From Nitrospinaceae bacterium (GTDB taxonomy: Bacteria > Nitrospinota > Nitrospinia > Nitrospinales > Nitrospinaceae), in contig JAJDBF010000031.1 of NCBI GenBank assembly GCA_029261535.1, positions 35,577-99,576 of the forward strand: a DNA stretch of 64,000 nucleotides, read 5' to 3'. Positions 52,016 through 61,501 of the stretch are shown piece after piece. The notes beneath the pieces were generated by a model, which did not search any database, was not told where the DNA came from, and was given only the letters and a program-made list of their open reading frames with translations. The position numbers were made by a program, and so were the translations under genes. The first letter of the stretch is position 1. Each line of letters begins with the position of its first letter.

Positions 52016-53452
52016 ATGACGTTACGCGTATTCAATACATTGACAGGACAGAAAGAACCGTTCCAGCCGATCCGTGAAGATAGCGTTGGTATGTACGTGT
52101 GCGGGGTCACTGTGTACGACCTGTGCCACATCGGTCATGCCCGTTCGGCGATCGTATTCGACATCATTTATCGTTACCTGAAATACAAGGGCTACCCGGT
52201 CACCTACGTCCGCAACTTCACCGACATCGATGACAAGATCATCAAACGCGCCAATGAAGAAAGCATCGACTGGCAGGAGGTGACAGAAAAATACATCGCC
52301 GCGTTTTATGAAGACATGGATCGGCTCAATATTTTAAGACCGGATGTCGAGCCCAAAGCCACCGACCATATTCAAGAGATGCTCGACCTCATTGCCGGGC
52401 TGATCGAAAAAGACCGTGCCTATGAGGTGGACAGCGATGTGTATTACGCCGTCCGCACTTTCGCGGAATACGGCAAGTTATCGGGAAAAAACGTTGACGA
52501 TCTTCGCTCCGGCGCGCGCGTGGAAGTGGACGAGCGCAAACGCGATCCGCTGGATTTCGCTCTATGGAAAAAAAGCAAAGAAGGCGAACCCTTCTGGGAC
52601 AGCCCATGGGGTAAAGGCCGACCGGGCTGGCATATCGAATGCTCCGCCATGAGCGAAAAATATCTCGGCCCATATTTTGATATCCATGGCGGCGGCAAAG
52701 ACCTGACCTTCCCGCATCACGAGAATGAAATCGCGCAGTCCTGTGGGTGCTCCGGCGAACCATTCGTGAAATATTGGATGCACAACGGATTCGTTAACAT
52801 CAATCAGGAGAAGATGTCGAAATCGCTCGGCAATTTTTTCACCATCCGCGACTTGCTGGAGAAATTTCATCCGGAAGTTCTGCGTCTGTTCCTGTTGACC
52901 AACCACTACCGTGGCCCGATTGATTTTGCCGACTCTTATTTAAAAGAAACTGTCAAGATGCTCGACCGGTTTTATGAGCTTTATGGCTGGATGGCAGATA
53001 ACCGCCAACTGAAAGCCATCCCCGCTGAGCCTTCGGCCTCTGCCAAAATTAAAAAACTATTTGATGAAGCCATGGACGATGACTTCAATTCAGCGCAGGC
53101 CCTCGGCCACATGAACGAAGAACTGCGCCGACTCAACAAACTGCGCACCGAACTTCCTACCGATTCCTCTGAATGGTCTGCCTTCGACCGCGACGCAGAA
53201 GGGCTCCTTTCAGTTGGGCATCTGCTCGGGCTATTCCACCGTTCCGCTGTTATTTTTCGCGAGGAGTCGATGGCACTCAAAACGGGCGGGCAGGAAATCG
53301 ATGTCGATAAAATTGAATCTCTCATCAACGGACGCAAGGTCGCTCGCGAAACCAAAGACTGGTCCGAAGCAGATCGCCTGCGCGATGAACTGAGCGCCCT
53401 CGGTGTCGTTCTGGAAGACACGCCCAAGGGAACCGTCTGGACAATCAAATGA
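52016..53452 (+). CDS. cysS: Cysteinyl-tRNA synthetase
   Basis: This 478-residue class I synthetase is of normal length. The HIGH motif is in CHIGHARSAIVFD (about 37-49). The KMSKS motif is in INQEKMSKSLGNFF (about 261-274). Zinc ligands include C28 (MYVCGVTVYDLCHIGH) and the GRPGWHIECSAMS region (C and H, about 201-213). It charges tRNA-Cys. Its neighbours cysD and cysNC supply reduced sulfur for cysteine, so the cluster has a common theme. The stop overlaps the next gene as ATGA. Confidence 0.96.
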   Translation: MTLRVFNTLTGQKEPFQPIREDSVGMYVCGVTVYDLCHIGHARSAIVFDIIYRYLKYKGYPVTYVRNFTDIDDKIIKRANEESIDWQEVTEKYIAAFYEDMDRLNILRPDVEPKATDHIQEMLDLIAGLIEKDRAYEVDSDVYYAVRTFAEYGKLSGKNVDDLRSGARVEVDERKRDPLDFALWKKSKEGEPFWDSPWGKGRPGWHIECSAMSEKYLGPYFDIHGGGKDLTFPHHENEIAQSCGCSGEPFVKYWMHNGFVNINQEKMSKSLGNFFTIRDLLEKFHPEVLRLFLLTNHYRGPIDFADSYLKETVKMLDRFYELYGWMADNRQLKAIPAEPSASAKIKKLFDEAMDDDFNSAQALGHMNEELRRLNKLRTELPTDSSEWSAFDRDAEGLLSVGHLLGLFHRSAVIFREESMALKTGGQEIDVDKIESLINGRKVARETKDWSEADRLRDELSALGVVLEDTPKGTVWTIK

Positions 53453-54993
53453 CCGCCGCCGTGTTCACGGACATCTATCGAAAATTCACTGACGTGTACC
53501 AACGCTCGTTGGTGGAAGAGGAAGACGCGCCGCAAATTCCCGAAAAAGTCATCCGCTGTGTGTGGAACGATCAACTCCTCAACACCGACCGTCTGCAATC
53601 CACCGCAGGTCATGGTATTGAAGTACTGTCACCCGGTCACTGGAATTTTGGTGCCGGCCCGGATTTCAAAAACGCCGTCATCAAGATCGATGGTCAGATG
53701 CAGGAGGGTGATGTCGAACTGCATGTTTACGGATGCGACTGGAAAGCCCACGGGCACTCCGACAACAACGACTATGACAACGTCATCCTGCACGTTTTCC
53801 TTTGGAAACACCGTGGTGCAAAACGCGCCCACACGACAACAGAAAAACCGGCGTCGCAATCCCGGCCCCATATCGTCGAGCTTGAACTCAAGCCTTATTT
53901 GAGAGATGGCCTGCTCAAACTGAACGCAGAACTGGATTTCGACAGTTACCCGCTACTCAACCAGTTCAATACCGGCTTGTGTTACGGCCCTCTGTCGCGC
54001 CTGCCCACAGCGCGGTTTGAAGAATTGCTTGGCAACGCCGGTGATGCACGGATTCAGATCAAGATGGACCGCTTCCACGACCGCATCATCCTGAACGGTT
54101 ACGAGCAGACATTTTACGAAGGCATCGCCGAGGCACTGGGCTACCCTTCCAACAAACAGCCGTTCAAGGATCTCGCGCAGAGGATCCCCTGCGCCGAATT
54201 GACCGGGCTGATTCCTGGCAACGGCTCTCCTACAGAAAAAGTATTGCCCTTACAAGCCGCGTTGTTCGGCGTGTCCGGATTGCTCGAGAACCGCTTTCCT
54301 CATCCCAAAGAGATGGAGGGCGAAAGCAGGCTGTATGTCGAAACCCTGCTGAAACTCTGGAACCAGCAAAAGAGCCACTATGGCGACCGGGTCATGGACC
54401 ACAGCCAGTGGAAATTCGGCAGGATGCGTCCGGCCAATTTCCCGTACCGACGCATCGCCGCGCTGTCCCATCTGGTGCTGAAACACAGCGAGGGCGGATT
54501 GTTCGAAAATTATATTAGTTTCATGAATACAATGGTTTCTATTTCCCAGGCCAAAGGTTATAATGCGCGTACCGGAAAGAAGGCCGCACAGTATTTTCTC
54601 TTGGAAGAAGACGATTTCTGGGCGCGTTATTACACGCCCGGCGGGAAAAAACTTCAAGGAAATCAAAAGCTTATTGGCCCTGACCGGGCACGGGAAATCC
54701 ACATCAACATTGCGGTTCCCATTTGCCTGATCTATGCCAGAGCCAGTCGGTCGCAACCCCTGGAGGCATTTTTGCACCGGGGGTTTTCTACGCAATCTTC
54801 CCTGGCAGACAACCAGTGGTTGCGGTTCATGAAGCACTACATTCTGGGCAAAGAACAACGCATGCTGGACACCTTGAACAGTGATCGGCACACCCAGGGA
54901 CTCATGCAGGTTTATCAGGATTTCTGCACTAAAAACAAAAATAATTGTCTGCGTTGCCGGTTCCCGGAAGTGGTGGACCGGTACTTTTCATAA
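53449..54993 (+). CDS. DUF2851 family protein
   Basis: This 514-residue soluble protein matches DUF2851 by length and landmarks. GHWNFGAGPDFKNAVIKIDG (about 64-83), GDVELHVYGCDWKAHGHSDN (about 87-106) and NVILHVFLWKH (about 111-121) form a beta-rich N-terminal domain. The middle is helical, and the cysteine-bearing end DFCTKNKNNCLRCRFPEV could bind a metal (C-x5-C-x2-C). The family has no established function. It is translationally coupled to cysS by a four-base overlap and sits 43 bases before cysD. Confidence 0.82.
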   Translation: MTAAVFTDIYRKFTDVYQRSLVEEEDAPQIPEKVIRCVWNDQLLNTDRLQSTAGHGIEVLSPGHWNFGAGPDFKNAVIKIDGQMQEGDVELHVYGCDWKAHGHSDNNDYDNVILHVFLWKHRGAKRAHTTTEKPASQSRPHIVELELKPYLRDGLLKLNAELDFDSYPLLNQFNTGLCYGPLSRLPTARFEELLGNAGDARIQIKMDRFHDRIILNGYEQTFYEGIAEALGYPSNKQPFKDLAQRIPCAELTGLIPGNGSPTEKVLPLQAALFGVSGLLENRFPHPKEMEGESRLYVETLLKLWNQQKSHYGDRVMDHSQWKFGRMRPANFPYRRIAALSHLVLKHSEGGLFENYISFMNTMVSISQAKGYNARTGKKAAQYFLLEEDDFWARYYTPGGKKLQGNQKLIGPDRAREIHINIAVPICLIYARASRSQPLEAFLHRGFSTQSSLADNQWLRFMKHYILGKEQRMLDTLNSDRHTQGLMQVYQDFCTKNKNNCLRCRFPEVVDRYFS

Positions 54994-55036
54994 AATAGAC
55001 AAAAACTATTAATCCGAAGAGACACCGATAAAAAAT

Positions 55037-55840
55037 ATGGATCATTTAACCGCACTCGAAAATCAAAGTATTTACATTCTGCGCGAGGCCTACAAGAATT
55101 TCAAAAACCTCGCCATGCTCTGGTCTATCGGCAAGGACTCGACCGTCATGTTGTGGCTTGCCCGCAAAGCTTTTTATGGTCACTGCCCCATTCCACTGGT
55201 GCACATCGACACCAGCTACAAGATCCCGCAAATGATCGAGTACCGGGACCGCGTTGCCAAAGAATGGAACCTGAACCTCATCGTCGGGCAAAACAAAAAA
55301 GCACTTGATGAAGGCATGAACCACGAGAAGGGTCGCATCGTTTGTTGTGAAGCGTTGAAGACCCAGGGGCTGGCCGGAATCATGGAAGAACACGAGTTCA
55401 CTGGATTGATTCTCGGCATCCGGCGTGATGAAGAAGGCACGCGCGCGAAAGAACGTTATTTCTCGCCTCGCGATAAAAATTTTGAATGGAATTTCAAGGA
55501 TCAGCCGCCGGAACTGTGGGACCAGTTCAAAACCACGTTTGCCGATGGCACACACATCCGCATTCACCCGCTACTGCACTGGACGGAATTGAACGTCTGG
55601 GAATACATCGGGCGCGAGAAGATGCCGATCATCGATCTCTATTTTTCCAGAGAAGGCAAGCGTTACCGATCACTAGGTTGCGCTCCCTGCACCGGCTCGA
55701 TTGATTCCAACGCCTCCAACGTCGATGAGATCATCGAAGAGTTGCGCGACAATACCTCGACCTCCGAGAGGTCCGGCCGGGCGCAGGATCAGGAAGACAC
55801 CTACGCCATGCAAAAACTTCGCGCGAAAGGATACATGTAA
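55037..55840 (+). CDS. cysD: Sulfate adenylyltransferase subunit 2
   Basis: This 267-residue protein carries the PP-loop ATP-pyrophosphatase motif ([19 protein letters not shown], about 26-44) and [60 protein letters not shown] and [20 protein letters not shown] follow. With CysN it forms adenosine 5'-phosphosulfate from ATP and sulfate. It is a little shorter than E. coli CysD (302), lacking some C-terminal residues. The stop and the cysN start share one base (TAATG), so the subunits are made in step. Confidence 0.95.
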   Translation: MDHLTALENQSIYILREAYKNFKNLAMLWSIGKDSTVMLWLARKAFYGHCPIPLVHIDTSYKIPQMIEYRDRVAKEWNLNLIVGQNKKALDEGMNHEKGRIVCCEALKTQGLAGIMEEHEFTGLILGIRRDEEGTRAKERYFSPRDKNFEWNFKDQPPELWDQFKTTFADGTHIRIHPLLHWTELNVWEYIGREKMPIIDLYFSREGKRYRSLGCAPCTGSIDSNASNVDEIIEELRDNTSTSERSGRAQDQEDTYAMQKLRAKGYM

Positions 55841-57666
55841 TGCGCGAAAACGGAAATACCACAAGCGGTAAACTCATGCGGCTTGTCATCGTTGGTCATG
55901 TCGACCACGGCAAGTCCACGCTGGTGGGCCGCCTCTTGTCCGACACCGACAGTCTGCCTGACGGCAAGGTGGAATTCGTCCAGGACATCTGCGACCAGCA
56001 AGGCAAAGAGTTCGAATTCGCGTTCCTGCTCGATGCTCTCGAAGAGGAACAGGAACAAGGCATCACCATCGACACCTCGCAGATTTTTTTCAAGACCGAA
56101 AAACGTCCCTACTGCATCATCGATGCGCCCGGCCACAAGGAATTCCTGAAAAACATGGTCACCGGCGCGGCCAGTGCCGAAGCGGCCCTGCTCCTCATCG
56201 ATGCCAACGAGGGTGTGCAAGAGCAATCGCGGCGACACGGCTATATCCTGCGTCTGCTCGGGCTCACCGAAGTTGCTGTAGTCGTCAACAAAATGGATCT
56301 GGTCGGCTACAAGCAAGAGGTCTTCGACAAAATCAAGGACGAGTACACGCAGTTTCTAGGATCGATGGAAGTCAAGGCCAAGGAATTTATTCCGGTCTCC
56401 GCCAAGCTCGGAGTCAACATCGCCAAGTCCGCCAAGGAAGAAATGTCCTGGTACGACGGTCCAACGGTACTCGAAATGGTTGACCGGTTCGCCTCCAAAG
56501 CGTCACAGGTCAACCGACCGTTTCGTATGCCGGTGCAGGATGTTTACAAGTTCGACTTGAGACGCATCATCGCCGGGCGTGTGGAGTCCGGACGCGTCAA
56601 GGTAGGTGATGAAATTGTTTTCTCGCCGTCCAACAAACGCGGGACCATCCAATCCATTGAAGCGTGGAACGTTCCCGAACTGCCAGCGTCTGCCGAAGCC
56701 GATGACTCCACCGGCTTCACCCTCACCGAGCAGATTTTTGTCGAGCGCGGGGAAATCGCAAGCCTGGTGGACGAGTCGCCGATTGTCACCACCACCTTTG
56801 AAGCCAACGTATTCTGGATGGGGAAAAACCGTCTCGAAAAAGGAAAAACCTATTATCTGAAACTGACAACGCAGAATGTCGAATGCGAAGTGGCGGAGTT
56901 CAAACGCGCCATCGACGCTTCCACCCTGGAAACCCTGGCCAATCAGGACTACATCAATCGCAACGATGTTGCCGAACTGGTTTTGAAAACACGGCAACCG
57001 GTCGCCTTCGATTTGTTCGGCACGGTCGCCGAGACCGGGCGTTTTGTTTTAGTCGATGAGTACGACGTTTGCGGCGGCGGCATCATCACGCATTACACGC
57101 CGATGACCGATGTCGACCGTCTGCGTGACGAAACCCGTTTCCGCGATTCACACTGGGTCCAGGGTAATGTCACCTCCGAGATGCGGGCCTACCGCAACGG
57201 TCACCTGCCAGCACTCATCCTGTTCACCGGCAAACCGGGAGTCGGCAAGGCGCAACTGGCGCAGAGCCTCGAAGAAAAACTGTTTCACCAGAATTTCCAG
57301 AGCTACCTGCTTGACGGGCGCAACGTGCAACTCAGTGTCGCCGCTGATCTCAAACCGGATCAGATAAGGCAGACGCACGAATCGGTGCGCCGCTTCGGGG
57401 AAGTGGCCAAGTTGTTCACCGATGCCGGACACGTTGTCATTTCCACTTCCAACATATTCAATCAGGAAGATCACTCATCGCTCGACCTGTTAGTCGCGCC
57501 CAATCCGGTCATCGAAATTCAGGTGACCAACGATGCCAACCCGAAAGGCGTTCCGCAAATGGTGATGACCATCGACGAAGCCCGGCAGGTGGACAAGGCC
57601 GTTGAGCGGATTGTGAATCACCTCAAGGAAGAAAAAATTCTGGTCGGTCATAACTATTCGATTTAA
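55840..57666 (+). CDS. cysNC: Sulfate adenylyltransferase subunit 1 with degenerate APS-kinase domain
   Basis: This 608-residue protein has residues about 1-430 as CysN, a translational-GTPase relative: [19 protein letters not shown] (G1), the GITIDT switch I region, [20 protein letters not shown] (G3) and [11 protein letters not shown] (G4) are intact. GTP hydrolysis drives APS synthesis by CysD. Residues about 450-608 are a CysC-like domain, but its P-loop reads [11 protein letters not shown] (464-474), with alanine in place of the Mg-binding Ser/Thr. The substrate motif LDGDNVR is LDGRNVQ. The kinase activity is therefore probably lost, and APS may be used directly by an APS reductase or phosphorylated by another enzyme. 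Confidence 0.9.
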   Translation: MRENGNTTSGKLMRLVIVGHVDHGKSTLVGRLLSDTDSLPDGKVEFVQDICDQQGKEFEFAFLLDALEEEQEQGITIDTSQIFFKTEKRPYCIIDAPGHKEFLKNMVTGAASAEAALLLIDANEGVQEQSRRHGYILRLLGLTEVAVVVNKMDLVGYKQEVFDKIKDEYTQFLGSMEVKAKEFIPVSAKLGVNIAKSAKEEMSWYDGPTVLEMVDRFASKASQVNRPFRMPVQDVYKFDLRRIIAGRVESGRVKVGDEIVFSPSNKRGTIQSIEAWNVPELPASAEADDSTGFTLTEQIFVERGEIASLVDESPIVTTTFEANVFWMGKNRLEKGKTYYLKLTTQNVECEVAEFKRAIDASTLETLANQDYINRNDVAELVLKTRQPVAFDLFGTVAETGRFVLVDEYDVCGGGIITHYTPMTDVDRLRDETRFRDSHWVQGNVTSEMRAYRNGHLPALILFTGKPGVGKAQLAQSLEEKLFHQNFQSYLLDGRNVQLSVAADLKPDQIRQTHESVRRFGEVAKLFTDAGHVVISTSNIFNQEDHSSLDLLVAPNPVIEIQVTNDANPKGVPQMVMTIDEARQVDKAVERIVNHLKEEKILVGHNYSI

Positions 57667-57690
57667 CCAGGGTAACTCGTCACCTTTGCA

Positions 57691-57877
57691 CAGAGGGCTT
57701 TGCATAACCCGAAAATCAAAAACAAAGGCTAGATTCTTCGTCCCGTTGGTCCTCAGAATGACAGTTCGGCACCAAATATGTCACCCTGAGCTGATAGCCT
57801 GTCCTGAGCTTGTCGAAGGAAAGGGGGCCTCCAAATTTCTGGCATTTGTTTTAATGCTTCTTCAAAGGTCTCCTTTG
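57691..57877 (+). repeat. Dispersed repeat family A, full copy
   Basis: GAGGGCTTTGCATAACC at the left and TCAAAGGTCTCCTTTG at the right are the end segments. The core AGATTCTTCGTCCCG, CAGAATGACAGTTCG and CCTGTCCTGAGCTTGTCGAA are in the usual order. Confidence 0.8.
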
Positions 57878-57893
57878 CAAACAGAAATAGCGG

Positions 57894-57921
57894 TTGACTT
57901 TTTCCCGCAGACGGTCAAAAT
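57894..57921 (+). promoter_or_regulatory. Possible sigma-70 promoter of the ferredoxin gene
   Basis: TTGACT (57894-57899), a 16-base spacer and CAAAAT (57916-57921) lie 29 bases before ATG 57951. The -35 is strong and the -10 moderate. Confidence 0.45.
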
Positions 57922-57950
57922 GTGGACTCAATTTTTCAGGGAACGACAAC

Positions 57951-58256
57951 ATGCCAAAAATTACCGTAGAAGACACAGTCACCGGCAAAACCGAGACTTT
58001 TAAAATCGGTTATGGTGGCAATCTGCGCCAGGCCGCAGAAGCCCGAGGCATCAACCTGTACAAGGGGATGAACGAATACCTCAACTGTCACGGCATGGGG
58101 TCTTGCGGCACCTGCCTGATTGAGATCGCACCCCTGGAAAATGTTGACGGTCACAGTATCATCGAAAAACTGCACAAAATCGGCGACAACCAAAAACTCG
58201 GTTGCCGAACCAAAGTCTACGGCGACATCACCATCAAGGCCAAACTGGTCGACTGA
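57951..58256 (+). CDS. 2Fe-2S ferredoxin
   Basis: From ATG 57951 (MPKITVEDTVTGKTETFKIG) it has 101 residues. It matches plant-type 2Fe-2S ferredoxins. The cluster cysteines are in YLNCHGMGSCGTCLIEI (C46, C52 and C55, with C x5 C x2 C spacing) and the fourth is in QKLGCRTKVYGD. It carries electrons one at a time. GGGA (AGGGAACGACAACATG) lies about ten bases before the ATG. An upstream in-frame start at 57894 is the -35 box and not a real start. No redox partner is adjacent. Sulfite reduction or a radical SAM system are possible users. Confidence 0.85.
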   Translation: MPKITVEDTVTGKTETFKIGYGGNLRQAAEARGINLYKGMNEYLNCHGMGSCGTCLIEIAPLENVDGHSIIEKLHKIGDNQKLGCRTKVYGDITIKAKLVD

Positions 58257-58293
58257 CCCCCCTCCCCACGCACACGATAGGCCCTCATTGTTC

Positions 58294-58722
58294 TCAGCTT
58301 TTCAGATTGCTTTGCAAATGGGTTTTATATTTTTTAAGAAGTTTCAGGTTGTAAACTTCCAGCCCAAATAAAATCGTCAAATATATATACCAAAGTAAAA
58401 GGCTCCTACTCTCAAGTAGTAATAGTTTTAGAGCCGGAAGCCACATAGCATTTCCTAACGGACTAATTTTAATGACGTGCATACCAACCCCGGTAGCCAC
58501 TACAAGCACCCCGCCTATTCTATAGTATGAAATCACCCTTTCAAGAGCGAAGAAAAATTCTGAAAACCTTAAAGTTGACATTAATATAAAATGATAAACA
58601 TTCACAATTATTAAGATCAAACGATATTCCCAAAACCCCCATTTAACAAGACCAGTTACGAGAATTAAATCGGTGGTGAGGAAGAGAATATAAGTTAGTT
58701 TGTAAATTTTCAGGTAACTCAT
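58294..58722 (-). CDS. Unrecognised four-helix membrane protein, AT-rich
   Basis: From ATG 58722 (MSYLKIYKLTYILFLTTDLI) it has 142 residues with four likely membrane helices (about 9-25, 32-50, 66-84 and 100-120) and a basic C-terminus (KLLKKYKTHLQSNLKS). Its codons are visibly AT-richer than those of its neighbours, so it may be acquired or under relaxed selection. CCGAGG lies about ten bases before the ATG. It follows the next minus-strand membrane gene by 20 bases and is probably co-transcribed. I recognise no motif and make no functional claim. Confidence 0.6.
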   Translation of the reverse strand: MSYLKIYKLTYILFLTTDLILVTGLVKWGFWEYRLILIIVNVYHFILMSTLRFSEFFFALERVISYYRIGGVLVVATGVGMHVIKISPLGNAMWLPALKLLLLESRSLLLWYIYLTILFGLEVYNLKLLKKYKTHLQSNLKS

Positions 58723-58742
58723 TTCAGGGCAACCTCGGATTT

Positions 58743-59096
58743 CTATATCTGTAGTAAAATCAATACTGGCAGTAGTGTCAGCCCCACCACCGCGACCAAT
58801 CCGTGGACCATGATGCCCCATTTCACGCTGAGGGGTAGGATTGTGATAAAGTAAAGCCCGGCTCCGTAGTCGAAGATCGTGTTGTCGCCATGCGCCCAGT
58901 TGAGGACGAGGAACATCGACAGGCTCAGCAGAATCGTGCAGTAAAAAACAAGATGCATGCGCAGACGCGCCGGTGTGGTCTTATGAAATGCCATGGTCAG
59001 CCCGAGGAAGGTGTTGACGATGTGCAGGCAAATTGCAGAGACCACCCAGATCAGGGAAGGCGAGTTGGCAATATTGGGAAAGGCTTCAGCAAACAT
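58743..59096 (-). CDS. Unrecognised four-helix membrane protein
   Basis: This 117-residue protein has four predicted helices (about 15-35, 46-66, 76-92 and 97-117). It contains histidines in the membrane-adjacent positions H25, H38 and H48 (CLHIVNTFLG, FHKTTPARLRMHLVFYC), which could bind haem or metal. The layout resembles small DUF420-type or cytochrome-associated membrane proteins, but the identity is not certain. It is the first gene of a two-gene minus-strand unit. An upstream repeat region (about 59160-59280) separates it from the divergent SDR gene. Confidence 0.6.
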   Translation of the reverse strand: MFAEAFPNIANSPSLIWVVSAICLHIVNTFLGLTMAFHKTTPARLRMHLVFYCTILLSLSMFLVLNWAHGDNTIFDYGAGLYFITILPLSVKWGIMVHGLVAVVGLTLLPVLILLQI

Positions 59097-59159
59097 TTGG
59101 CGGATGACCGGGAATTAATGTTTTAGAGAACGATAAAAATTAATGCCGTAAAGAATTGG

Positions 59160-59245
59160 GAAGCCCCACTTCGACAGGCTCAGCGTGACATATTGAAGCA
59201 TTCTTTGATTTTGCGATGCGCTCAAAAATTGTTACCCGCACAATA
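59160..59245. repeat. Dispersed repeat family A, partial copy
   Basis: GCCCCACTTCGACAGGCTCA followed by GCGTGACATATTG and TTGATTTTGCGATGCG corresponds to the right-hand half of family A. Confidence 0.55.
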
Positions 59246-59289
59246 AGGGAAAGCCCACTGGCCCCACCGCAAGGTGGTGAAATTTTAAC

Positions 59290-60087
59290 ATGAAACTCAC
59301 ACTACAAAATCGTAAAGTGGTCATCACCGGAGCCGGCGATGGCATTGGTCGGGCACTCGCGCTGGCCTTTGCCGAGGCTGGCGCAAAAGTCGCCGGATGC
59401 GCCCGAAGTGCCGACCGGCTGGAATCGCTATCCCGCGAAATTTCCGGAGACGGTCACCTGTTTGAAACAGCCGATGTAAAAAATGTCGACGACATTCAAC
59501 GGTTCGCAGAAAAAGTTAACGCAACATTAGGCGGGGTCGATGTGCTGGTCAACAATGCCGGTGCTATCGGCAAGCTCGCCACTTTTTTTGATCTCGACGA
59601 CAACGACTGGCAGGAAGCGTTCGAGGTCAACCTGTTGTCGGCGGCCCGATTATCACGCGCCTTCATTCCGGCGTTGAAAAAATCGTCTGCTGGAGCGATC
59701 ATCAATATATCGTCCATCGCCGCAAGCCGACCAGGCGAAATATTTCCGCATTATTCAGCGATGAAAGCTGGCATGTCTGCCCTGTCCTCTTCGCTATCCA
59801 CCACGCTTGCGCCGGATGGCATCCGCGTCAACACGGTTTCGCCGGGGCCGGTCTGGACCCGATCCTGGGAATTGGAAGCCGAACAAGCGGCAGAGGTCAG
59901 CGGGAAAAATATCGCCGAGATGGCAGACGAAATCCGCGCCTCCACCGCTGAAACCGTGCCGCTCAAGCGCATGGGCCTGCCAGAGGATGTCACCGGGCTG
60001 GTCCTGTTTCTCGCATCGGACCGGGCAGGCTGGATCACCGGGTCCAATTTTGTTGTCGACGGCGGCGTTCTGCGCCAACCTTATTGA
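59290..60087 (+). CDS. Short-chain dehydrogenase/reductase (SDR) with YxxxK site
   Basis: This 265-residue protein is a classical SDR. The NAD(P)-binding motif VVITGAGDGIGRALALAFAE (about 10-29), DVLVNNAGAIG (about 85-95), the catalytic IINISSIAASRPGEIFPHYS (S and Y, about 138-157) followed by AMKAGM giving the lysine, and RVNTVSPGPVWTR are all present. SDR enzymes reduce or oxidise carbonyls on sugars, acyl-carriers and other substrates; this one cannot be assigned further. No obvious ribosome-binding site precedes it. It ends shortly before the HtrA-like gene, which begins 11 bases after. Confidence 0.88.
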   Translation: MKLTLQNRKVVITGAGDGIGRALALAFAEAGAKVAGCARSADRLESLSREISGDGHLFETADVKNVDDIQRFAEKVNATLGGVDVLVNNAGAIGKLATFFDLDDNDWQEAFEVNLLSAARLSRAFIPALKKSSAGAIINISSIAASRPGEIFPHYSAMKAGMSALSSSLSTTLAPDGIRVNTVSPGPVWTRSWELEAEQAAEVSGKNIAEMADEIRASTAETVPLKRMGLPEDVTGLVLFLASDRAGWITGSNFVVDGGVLRQPY

Positions 60088-60098
60088 AGGAACGGAAA

Positions 60099-61499
60099 AT
60101 GTTTTCTATCATTAGATGGCGACTTTCGCATATGCGTTTGTTTAAATTCAAAAACAGGGCTGTCGCACTTCGACAAGCTCAGCGTGACACATTAAATATA
60201 AGAACTGGCATTCTGAGCGAAGCGAAAAATCTTGCCTTTGCTTTTGATTTTTCGGTTTATGCAAAACTCCTCACCATTACATTATTGTCCGGTCTGCTGT
60301 TGCTGAGTGCCTGTAGCATGAGACACAATCCGAACGCGCCAACAAAACAACTGGTGCCCGATTCTGCCGAGGTGTATGACAAACGATTCCGCAAAATAAA
60401 TATTGAAGACATCGACCTGGCCCAGTTCTGGGACGAGGACCCGGCATCCTCCGAAGAACGGGAACCCATCATCATCAGCAGTAGCACGTACTCGGAACTG
60501 CTTGAAGACGTGAAAGGCGGAGTCGTCAACATCTACACCCTCCGGCTGGAGGAACACGATATCCGTTTCGGCTTGTCACCCAACGATATCCTGCCACTCC
60601 GCATTCCATTATTGTCCGATCTGATCGACGTCGTTCCGTGGAAAGTTCCCCTGCCGCAACAAACGCAGGGCATCAGCCTGGGGTCGGGATTCATCATCAA
60701 TGAAGAAGGTTACATTTTAACGAACGCGCACGTTGCCGCCAACGCCACCGATATCCGGATTGTGCTGGCGGGAGGTGAGAGACAGATTCCGGCGAAGATC
60801 ATCGGCATGGACCCGATGACAGACACCGCGCTGTTGAAAGCCGAGGCCGGGTATCCCTTGCAGGCACTGCCGCTGGGCGATTCCGACGCGCTCAAGGTGG
60901 GCGAGATGGTCATCGCCATCGGCAACCCGCTGGGACTGACGCACACCATGACCTCGGGACTCATCAGCGCCAAGCAGAGGGTGATCCCCGGACAAAAAAA
61001 AGGACAGGTGCTCGATTTCCTGCAAACAGATTCGGCGATCAACCCCGGAAGCAGTGGCGGACCGTTGATCAACCTTTACGGTGAAGTCATCGGCATCAAC
61101 ACCGCCATCATTTCCGATGCGCAACTGGTCGGGTTCGCCATCCCCATGAACACGGTCAAGGAAGTGATGCCGCTGTTGATCACAGATCAAACCCAACGCG
61201 GATGGTTCGGAGCTTCGGGCATTCCACTCACCACCAAAGAAGCCGTCCGCCTGAATTACCCGGACGCCTCAGGCATCCTCATCCGGGAAGTGTCGGAGAA
61301 AAGCCCCGCGGAAAAATCGGGACTGAAAAAAGACGACATCATCATCGAACTGAACGGTCAGACCATGGACGATTTTCTACTCTTCCGGCGCAAACTGCTC
61401 GGCCTGACACCGGGCAAAACCATTTTGCTCGGCATCTTCCGTGACGGAGAAATTATCGACATCGAAGCCGAACTCATCACCAACCCGAAAGAGTCTTGA
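60099..61499 (+). CDS. HtrA-like serine protease, predicted lipoprotein with repeat-derived leader
   Basis: From ATG 60099, with AAGGAA about eight bases upstream, it has 466 residues. The trypsin-like domain carries H211 (LTNAHVAANATD), D242 (MTDTALLKAE) and S319 (AINPGSSGGPLI). A single PDZ domain follows (about 360-455; GILIREVSEKSPAEKSGLKK). A lipobox L-S-A-C puts Cys72 at the lipid site (LLTITLLSGLLLLSACSMRH). The stretch before it (about residues 19-57) is translated family A repeat, in reverse orientation, up to FDFSVYAKLL. The extra-long leader is therefore abnormal, and a native start may have been replaced. The protease would degrade or refold envelope proteins. Confidence 0.82.
   Translation: MFSIIRWRLSHMRLFKFKNRAVALRQAQRDTLNIRTGILSEAKNLAFAFDFSVYAKLLTITLLSGLLLLSACSMRHNPNAPTKQLVPDSAEVYDKRFRKINIEDIDLAQFWDEDPASSEEREPIIISSSTYSELLEDVKGGVVNIYTLRLEEHDIRFGLSPNDILPLRIPLLSDLIDVVPWKVPLPQQTQGISLGSGFIINEEGYILTNAHVAANATDIRIVLAGGERQIPAKIIGMDPMTDTALLKAEAGYPLQALPLGDSDALKVGEMVIAIGNPLGLTHTMTSGLISAKQRVIPGQKKGQVLDFLQTDSAINPGSSGGPLINLYGEVIGINTAIISDAQLVGFAIPMNTVKEVMPLLITDQTQRGWFGASGIPLTTKEAVRLNYPDASGILIREVSEKSPAEKSGLKKDDIIIELNGQTMDDFLLFRRKLLGLTPGKTILLGIFRDGEIIDIEAELITNPKES
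60160..60272 (-). repeat. Dispersed repeat family A inside the HtrA-like coding region
   Basis: GTCGCACTTCGACAAGCTCA, GGCATTCTGAGCGAAGCG and TTATGCAAAACTCCTC are family A segments in reverse order and orientation. The last is the inverted left end of the element. The whole stretch is open in the HtrA frame. Confidence 0.75.
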
Positions 61500-61501
61500 A
61501 C

